A stretch of DNA of 64,000 nt, from assembly GCA_025345505.1 (NCBI GenBank), contig JANVCC010000018.1, forward strand, positions 36,531,191 through 36,595,190, written 5' to 3'. A model generated the notes under the pieces. That model had not been told where the DNA came from and did not search any database. It was given only the letters and a program-made list of their open reading frames with translations. Source of the DNA: Todiramphus chloris collaris (taxonomy: Eukaryota; Chordata; Aves; Coraciiformes; Alcedinidae). This document shows positions 25,301-34,300 of this stretch, piece after piece. How positions within the stretch are numbered: the stretch's first letter is position 1; every line of letters starts with the position of its first letter. Position numbers and translations under genes: made by a program.

Positions 25301-28300
25301 TCATACCATAGTTGTATGGTCAGTTTGGTGCAGATTCAGTGTAGTACAAGGGCTTCTGTTTGCTGCTAGTATTTGGTGCTTTTCTACTTCTTCCCATTCA
25401 GTGCTCCCAGAATCAGTCTAAAACCTAATGTAAGGCTATAAATGAGTCCTTGAGTCAAAATCAGAAAAATAATTACCAGTAATGATACAAGAAGCATCTG
25501 TTTATAGCCTTTTTATAACTGTGTATAGTGAAGTGCATACCTTTTTTTCTTATTAAAGCATGTATAAGAATAGATAGACAGATTGAGACTTAAATAACAA
25601 GTAAACCCATGTTTTTAGGACTCTTCTACAGGAGGTGCAAGTTGGTTTCCAAGACAGAAGTTACCCATGACACCAAGCTCCTGTGCTTATTGTTGCCCAA
25701 AAGCACACACCTCCATGTTCCCACTGGACAACATGTTTACCTCAAACAAATGATTGCAGGTAAGAAAAATTGAAAATGTAGCCATGGATATATTAACATA
25801 AATCCCTTTTCATAGTTGTGGGGGAATGCCAAGTCCATGGCCACTAACTCCCTGGTTGTAGTTAGAAAGTCTCTGCTTCCAGAATCACAATTAGTGCTTA
25901 ATAATGGGCTGGAGTAATACTGCTGGGAAGCCAACTGTTGAGGTGGTTGGCAGTTACTGTTGGCCACCTTAGCTCTTTCAGCTCTCCCTTGAAAATATAC
26001 TCTCTACTGAAGTAGTGCTGTTCATCTTTGAAGGGGGGTGAAGCTTATTGTGTATGTATTGTGCAGGATTAGTCAGTTCCTTTTAGCTTGCAGCTTTTTT
26101 GGCATGTAGAGGGTAATGTTGCAATTTTGCTTGCTTTTTGCTTTTCCTTCTGAGGGATTTATAGCACTCATGGTAACACTGCTTTACAGTCCAGTTACAT
26201 AACAATAACATGAGGTTGTGAGAGGAATACATCTTGAAAAACATTAGGCACCACCCTTCTAAATGTTTTATGGGGTGAACTTAAAAAATAAAATGAGAGG
26301 TCCAAGTTAATTCCTGTTCTCTTTTTTCTTTTAAGGACACTAAGTTATTTACTTACTGCATATTCATGGTTATGCTGGTCACAGTACTTACGTTGCTTTG
26401 TGCATGGTGGAGTGATTTCTCAAAAGAACTTCTAAATATCCTCTAATTGCAAACTTTTGTCCCACTCCTCCACACTACCTAATTTTTGCTGGTGTCCAAC
26501 TCTTGCAATCTTTGTTTCCGTCATTATACAATAGCTTTTTGGAGTGATAGTGGAAGAAAGCATAATCATGCACTACTAAAAATCTGCTATTTTGATTTAC
26601 AAAAATTCAAGCTGTGGTACTTGAAATTAAATGCAAATGTTTAGATTTTCATGTTCTTTAGGAATGACTAGATATTTTCTTCCAGTGTTTTGAATTACTA
26701 AGTAGTATAGAAATAACATACTGTACAGAAGCCTGAAGATTTATTTGGAAGTGGAAGGCTACTGTAATAAGAACTGGTGCAGTGGAAAGTAACACACTTG
26801 CGTAAAAGCGTGTGTTGGTGTTATTTTTATGGGATATGCAGATTATTTGTTTACTGTTTGTTTATTTTGGTATTTCTTTGCAGTAAACTTGCTGGATGTA
26901 GAGTATTTTTCACATTATTTTACTTATTTTTTTTTTGTCTTCTGTCTAGGGACAGAGGTAGTAAAACCATACACACCTGTATTGCCTTTTTTGCCACTGG
27001 ATTTCAAGCAGCCAACTCACCGTGACGGTGCATGTATATATTTAATGATTAAAATTTACTCCTGTGGCCTGTTCACACAGGCACTTGACCACCTACAAAT
27101 TGGTATGTGTATATTGGGCTTTACTGTGTTTGGTTTTGCAGCAATTGCTTTATCTTTTCAGATTCACTGTTGGGGTATTGTGATGTTCTTACTGTTTACC
27201 TACTTCCACATTGGGACGTACTTAAAACTTCTTTTTAAACCTTACTCTTCATGCCCTGAATGAACAGGCTTATCCTCACTGTGACTGGGGGTTGTCTATT
27301 ACATAAAGCTCCAAATACGTTCATGTTCACAGAATCACAGAATCACTCAAGTTGGAAAAGACCCTTGGGATCATTGTGTCCAACCATTAACCCTACTCTA
27401 CAAGTTCACCCCTAGACCATGTCCCCCAACACCCCATCCAAGCGATGTTTAAACACATCCAGGGATGGGGACTCAACCCCTTCCCTGGGCAGCCCCTTCC
27501 AATATTTCACTACCCTTTCCATGAAGAATTTTTTCCTAGTGTCCAGTCTAAACCTACCTTGTTTCAGCTTGAGGCCATTCCCTCTGGTTCTGTCCCTAAT
27601 TACCTGAGAGAAGAGACCAGCACTATGCTCTCTTTAATGTCCTTTCAGGTAGTTGTAGAGAGTGATGAGGTCTCCCCTCAGCCTCCTCTTCCTCAAACTA
27701 AACAGGCCCAGCTCCTTCAAACGATCCTCATATGATCTATTCTCCAGCCCCTTGACCAGCTTCGTTGCCCTCCTCTGCACCCGCTCCAGCCCCTCGAGAT
27801 CTCTCTTGTACTGAGGTGCCCAAAACTGGACACAGCACTCGAGGTGAGGCCTCACCAGTGCTGAGTACAGGGGGACAATCTCCTCCCTACTTCTGCTGGC
27901 CACACTATTTCTAACACAGGCCAGGATGCCATTGGCCTTCTTTGCCACCTGGGCACTCTGCTGGCTCATGTTCATTCTCCTGTCTATTAGAACCCCCAGA
28001 TCCCTCTCCTCCAGACAGCTCTCCAACCACACTGCCCCAAGCCTGTAGCGTTGCATGGGGTTGCTGCGGCCCAAGTGCAGGACCTGGCACTCGGCCTTGT
28101 TGAAACTCACACCATTAGCAGTGGCCCAGCAAGCCAGTCTATCTCAGTCTCTCTGGAGAGCCTCCCTATCCTCATGCAGATCAACACACCTGCCTAAAAC
28201 TTGGTGTCATCTGCATGGTGTCATCATGTTGATGACTTGGTGTCATCATGTTGAACTGTTCAGATATGTCAACTGTATTGCGTGTCATAGTTGATCACTT

Positions 28301-31300
28301 TGATTGTATATACGCTTAGAACAACTTTTGATACTTTTGGATAAAGAAAGCTAGGTCTGTTTTATTAGACTTATGATGCACTTCCTTTTCTATTTCAGAT
28401 ACAGAGGTAGATTTTTATTTTTTTAACAGACTTTACAAATGTTTGTGTACTCATAGTGTAAAATCCATCAAGACATTTTAATGGTTAGATATCAGGAAGC
28501 ACTTCCTGACAGAGAGGGTGATCAGATGTTGGAATGGGCTGCCCAGGGAGATGGTGGAGTCACCATCCCTGGCTGTGTTTAAAGAAAGGCTGGATGTGGC
28601 ACTGAGTGCCATGGCCTGGCCGATGTGGCGGTGTTGGGCCATAGGCTGGACCTGATGACCTCAGAGGTCTTTTCTAGCCTCAGTAATTCTGTGATTCTGT
28701 AACTGAACATCTGTTCTTTTAATAAGATTGATCGTTGTGTGAAATGTATAGTACCTTCCTGAAAGGAGCCCTAATACTATAAAGATGAAGGCAATATTCA
28801 AGGGCCTTTAAAAAAATAAGAATGCTAATTAGTTTGTTTTCATCTCATTAACATTTACCATTGGTTTGATTTGTTGTGGTTTTTTTCTTCTTTTTTATAA
28901 AGGAGACTATATTTCTGTTAGCAATCCTGATGGTAACTTCAAGAAGTCCCAAGTTCAGGCTGTAGAAGATCTCGTTTTATTGGCAGCAGGCACAGGCTTC
29001 ACACCAATGGTTAAGCTGCTGAATTTTACTCTTACTGAAGTTAGTTGCCTCCGGTACGTATGCTTCTTACAATTTAACCCCAACCTATGAGTAATTCATA
29101 GGAAGGATGAAATAAAGTGGGCAAGCCTCAATGTTAATGAAATAATTAACAAAATAAAATGCTATTGAAAGCATTTTTCTTCAACTTAGGCCAAAAGCTG
29201 GCATGCATCAGAGTCTGCCACAGTCTTAGGGAGTTTATGTACATTTGGTTAATGGCTACCATCAACAAAGTGAACTGGTTTGTATATTGGATTTTAGTTG
29301 TCATAAAAATGAGCTCACAGATAAGAAAATCTGATGTTTGGTTTGTTGGTTTTTTTTTAAACTAGCTTTGGATTCAAGTGCCTTTTTTTAGTACTGAAAT
29401 ATTTTAATGTAGATACTGGTTTTGGACTGGGGAGGTTTACAGCTGATGTTATGGCTTCTCTTTAATCTGTAAGAATAGCCAGCATACTTTTCACCTGCTA
29501 AGCAACAGTACACATTTTTATCAGATGAGTTCCAGTTTTCACAGAAGTGTAACTTATGTAAGTATAGCATTAAGTATATTCAGATGCATAAAAGGTGTGT
29601 ATTGCATATGCATTCTGTATTCTGCTCATAAAATCTTCAGAAGGAAGTATTTCTTGGTGGGGTGAACAGATTGTTTTGGCCCCTTATGTCCTTCAGACCT
29701 CAGAACTAGTACTTCTGCTTGATGTGATTGTCCATTTACACATGTAAGAGAGTATACAATAGCTCAACTCTGAAAGAAGATGCAAAGAGTTACTGCAGTG
29801 GCACGCTGATAGAGGTGATGAGTGCTTTCATTGCTTTTCACAAAAATATTCTTCTAGAATCACATTTTACAGAATTTCTTAGCAGATTACATTTTTGTCA
29901 ACGTGAACTCTTGTAATTTGAGAGAGTATAGAAAAGGAAGAACACACCTGAACTTGTTTTTCTTTAAAACTGTTGCAGAGGACAGTTCAACAGACTTGCT
30001 GCTGTTTTTCTGTACCTTTGAATTTGGACTCTTGCAAAGGAGATTAATTTCTAATACTGTTTTATTCAATATAAGCACAGGCTGTTTTGGTTCATTATGT
30101 CTTTATAAAGCACATTTTGAAAGAACATAGAGAGATTAATTGGACACTAGTCATCATCATTTTTAGCTTTACTATGAAATGTACTGCAGAAATCTGTTCC
30201 TAGAAGAAAAATCTAAAGCCAGACATTGTTCTTGTATTGCTTATTGTTCAGCAATTACGTATAATCCTCTTTTGTGATCAGAGAGACTGTGTACTGGTTG
30301 GCTCTTCCGAAGCATCCTATATTGTCATTAGCAAAAAACAAGTGTCTGCCTGGCTTTATGAATCCAAAAGAAATCTGACAAAATGCTTGTGAAGCACTAC
30401 TAAGTGAATTCAAAATAATAACCCCTGCCCCCAAGGGGTAAACTAGTATGTTGTGATAATATGAAAGCAAAACTAAGGAGAACGTAGTAAAAGGTGCAAA
30501 TCTTGCCATTTTGTCTGTAACCAGAATGAACAGATGATGTGTGGAAGACTGCTACTGCACAGGTAGTGTTTGTGTCTATTCTCTAGACATCTTTAAAGAT
30601 GACCAGAGGGACTTTATTTTCATTCTCTTCAGCAGTTTCTTACGGTAAGCCAATCCCTCGCAGTTAGCTTAGGGATGCAGCAACATCTGTTTTCTTACTA
30701 GTGGAAGGAAGGAAATGAATTTTTCCTTCTCGCTGTGGAGGCTTGTTAGGTGCTGGAATGACTTGATCTGGTCCAGGTTCCGTTCATATGCTTCCTTTTT
30801 CTTACTGCTCTAGGCAACTTAGTTTCTTGGCCTCATATTTGCTCTTTTAAGTGTCCCTTTATCTTTTGGGAAGATACTACAAGAGCATCTCTAACAGGTG
30901 TGTGTATGTGTGTTCATATATATTATTTTCATGCCTGAGATGTGTTTAAGCAAACAATACAAATACAATTTCCTAAAATTCTCTTACTGTGAAAAGTAAC
31001 GATTGGCATAAACTTGGATTGCAGAAAGTTGAGGAAGGATCTGAACACTGCAGGAGAATCCGGTTGCCCTTGATAGCGTTTGCTGGGGCGTAGCAGGCTT
31101 GGATCGTTGGATTTCCATTCTTACTGTCTAGCCAAAGGTTCCCTATCATCTTTTAAGTCTGTTATTTCTTTCCGATGTTGAAAGCCATTTTGTTCTCTTC
31201 CTGCCTACAGTAGCCTTTTGTGGGTGATGTCATAATGCTTTTCCTTCAGCCTTGTTTCTTCTCTTACAGGCCAAATTGTATTTGGACAAAGTATTAATTT

Positions 31301-34300
31301 TAAAAGACTTCGTCCTCTATGCTGGTTTTTTTCCATTTTAAGATGATATTTTTTTTCTCCTTTTTACTGGTGGTGTATAACTGCAATCAGGTGGGATATG
31401 TTTCTTAAAGGAAACTGAGGCACATAGGCACTAAACACCAGGTAGAGGGATAACACTCTTTTCAAGTAAGTATAGGATGCTTGTAGTCTAAACTTGATTC
31501 TCCTTGATAGTTGTATCTGTTATATCCAACTTTCTGTTCCAAAATTACCACTCTGTTCTCATAATAACTTTTAATATCCCACTTTCATCATCAGCCTTGT
31601 TTTGAAGGTGATTTCGTAACTTTTTCTACCTCCTCTTCTTCCTCTGTGTTAAAATCTTTTAAGAGTCTCTAACTTCTCTTTCTGTACAGCTTTCCATAAG
31701 ACTTTGAATACCATTTTATTGAGTTTATTAAAATCTACATCCCTTGAAGTAGTTTCCAGTATGTTCCAGATTCTCCCTATTTCCTTCCAAAGGGCTGATG
31801 AAGTTTCTCATTTGTTATCTAAACTTCTATTACCATTCTCTCAACCTGCTTTTCTATACTGGTGAGGATCATACCTAATCCTCCCCCTCTTCCTTTTAGC
31901 TGTTTTTTCCTCTCGTTTCTAGCAAAACTGTTACTAGTTCATGTCAAGTTTGGGGGTTTCCTGTTCTCTCTGTAATGCTGAGTACAGTGCAGTACTATAG
32001 CCGATTATTTATCTATGCTGGACAATATCAGTTAGGGTGTCTCAGCACTCAGCTCTTCAAATAGCCAATTTCTACCTTTGTGTCTAACAAACACAAGTCA
32101 GTTTAAGTTACATAGGAAAGCCATGGAATTTTTTTTACCCACCTGAGTAGCACTTGATGCTGTGGTGCACCATGCCAGCTTTGACAGCACTACATTCTTG
32201 AAGTGAACTTTATTTTCCATGCTTTCAGGGAAGCGAGTCCTGGAAAGCACATAAGGAATCTAGATTTTTGGCACTCGCTAGCTTCTGAATAAGATGGTTT
32301 TAGTATTTAAAGATGCAGCATGGGTGATTTGGGGCTGTTTTGTTCTATACCAGGCAAGTTTTCCAAGCTTGTATGTTTTAACTTACTTTGAGTTGTAATG
32401 CATCTGGAACATCTTTCTCTCAATAATACTGTTGATGATGTGTATTATATACAGTAGTCATTCCTTGGTTTTACATTTTGGCAGCGTAAAATGAACACAC
32501 TTCTCAGAAGCAGATGATGTCTTATCTTTGGCATCTGATGTAGCTTGTAAAAGATTTCTTGCTATCTTGAAGTGGTACCAAACTGCAAAAGGGGAAACGG
32601 TTAGGAGTCAGAAGAATGTGGTGTCTTCAGACTGGGAGAATATAGGCTTTTAACTTGCAGTTGAAGAACAGCTGGAGATTATGAACTCTCTGCAGAAGCG
32701 TGAGCATGTGATGCACGTGTGTGAAAGATGGCTCTGCAAGCTACAGAGGAGGGAATGGGAATTAACAGTTTCAGTGCAGCATCATATAAATGTACTGTGT
32801 CTAGCAGTAGTCTCCGAAGAGCGAGGTTGGCCACAAGTGAAAGGGATACTGGGTAGTGGAGTGCCATGTTACAGAACTGGAATTGCAGGCTGTGCAGTGT
32901 GCAGGACCAGCAGGCTTAGCTGACAGGTACACGTGTGGTTCTGCATGTGTTCTGTGCCAGGTATCCCAGTGCTCTGCCTTCCTGTAAATCAAGCACTGAA
33001 TTTACCGCTTCTGGCACCATAGTCTATGCTCAGAGCTGTGCCTAAGCAGAAAAGAAACAACAGTCACTTAAAGCCCTGTGGGGTGTAGTTAGGAAATGCT
33101 TGCACTTAACAGCACATCATCTGTCTTGCATCAGTTGTCCCCAGGGTATTAGTCTGTCATTAGCAATAAAAATCGGAAGAGATAATAGCATTGACCTTAA
33201 TGACAGAGTATTTCTTTTTCATGTGAACTATCTGACAAATTTAAAGCTTGTAAACAGTTGCTTTCCAGGTAAATACATTTTTATAAATCAATAAATAAAG
33301 TAGGAATAAAATAACCTGGTACAGAGCTGTAGTTTACTGAAGTTATGAATTAATTTTTTCTTCTATGTGTTTGGATTCCATCATTATGAAATTACTATTG
33401 ACATAACCTCCCTGAAATTCCAGTTTCATCTGTACAAGTTGGTGTATGCAATATTAAAAAGGTGTACAGGGTATACTAGCTATTAATTGTAGTGCTCAAA
33501 CAATAATAAGAAACCACTAGATAAAACTTGACAAGCGCTATTGTAATTTCAGTCAAGTCTTAGTGATTTGAAGAGACTTTATTTCCCTTCAGACAGCAGT
33601 TCCTGAACTAGAGCTTGCAACTGCAAACAGGGTTATGGCATTTAGGAGAGAGGTCACAAGTCCAACAGGTACAGCAAGAAAGAAACTACTGGGTTAGTGG
33701 CAAAAAGATTTGAGGATTACGGAGTTGAAAACAAACAAACAAAATTAAACAATGTAAGCAAAAGGCCTCTGTATAATGCAGTAAGTTCTGAATCTTTAAC
33801 ATATGTTTCAAATAAACAATCTGCATTTTTTTGTGTGTTTGTTTTGTATTTATTTGTTTGTTTTGTCTGAAGGACAGTGAGGCTGATTTTCTTCAACAAA
33901 ACAGAAGATGACATACTTTGGAGAAACCAACTAGAGCAGTTAGCTCTGAAAGATGAAAGGTATTTTAAAGGGTTGTGGAGATCAACTTGTACCATTCCAG
34001 TGTATAGAACAAATCTTGGGGCTTAAACTAACTGTACAGCTGTGGCACAAAGACCAATCCCAATTCTGGAAACTCTCAGCTAAGGATTTAATGAGATGTA
34101 GGGAGTGGAATGCTTATATTGGTCACAGATGCAAAGCAGCAGGGCGTGTCTTTATGTTTTGTAGGTTCCATAGGAAGCCAGAGATTTGTTTTGACAGTGT
34201 TACTACATGTTTATTGGAGATGATCTGTTAGATGAGATGATTAAGACCAAGAAGCTTTTGAAGGTGAAGAAAGTTACCCTTGGCAATATAAAATGCAGAT

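Larger units (their letters stand above)
17342..25618 (+). other. CYB5R4 largest intron (8.3 kb)
   Basis: It separates the CS-domain exons from the reductase exons. It contains two CR1 fragments (21,665-22,010 and 23,165-23,350), several A/T homopolymer runs (for example 19,208-19,245 and 23,725-23,746) and a small hairpin at 25,268-25,293. No exon is recognised. Confidence 0.85.
27103..28902 (+). other. CYB5R4 intron with two CR1 copies
   Basis: About 60 percent of this 1.8-kb intron is CR1: one antisense copy (27,329-28,213) and one sense copy (28,483-28,700). Confidence 0.85.

Noticed and set aside
27634-28110. 158-codon minus-strand frame as a host gene
   Set aside because: It is the CR1 ORF2 C-terminus ([32 protein letters not shown]), so it is a retrotransposon remnant.
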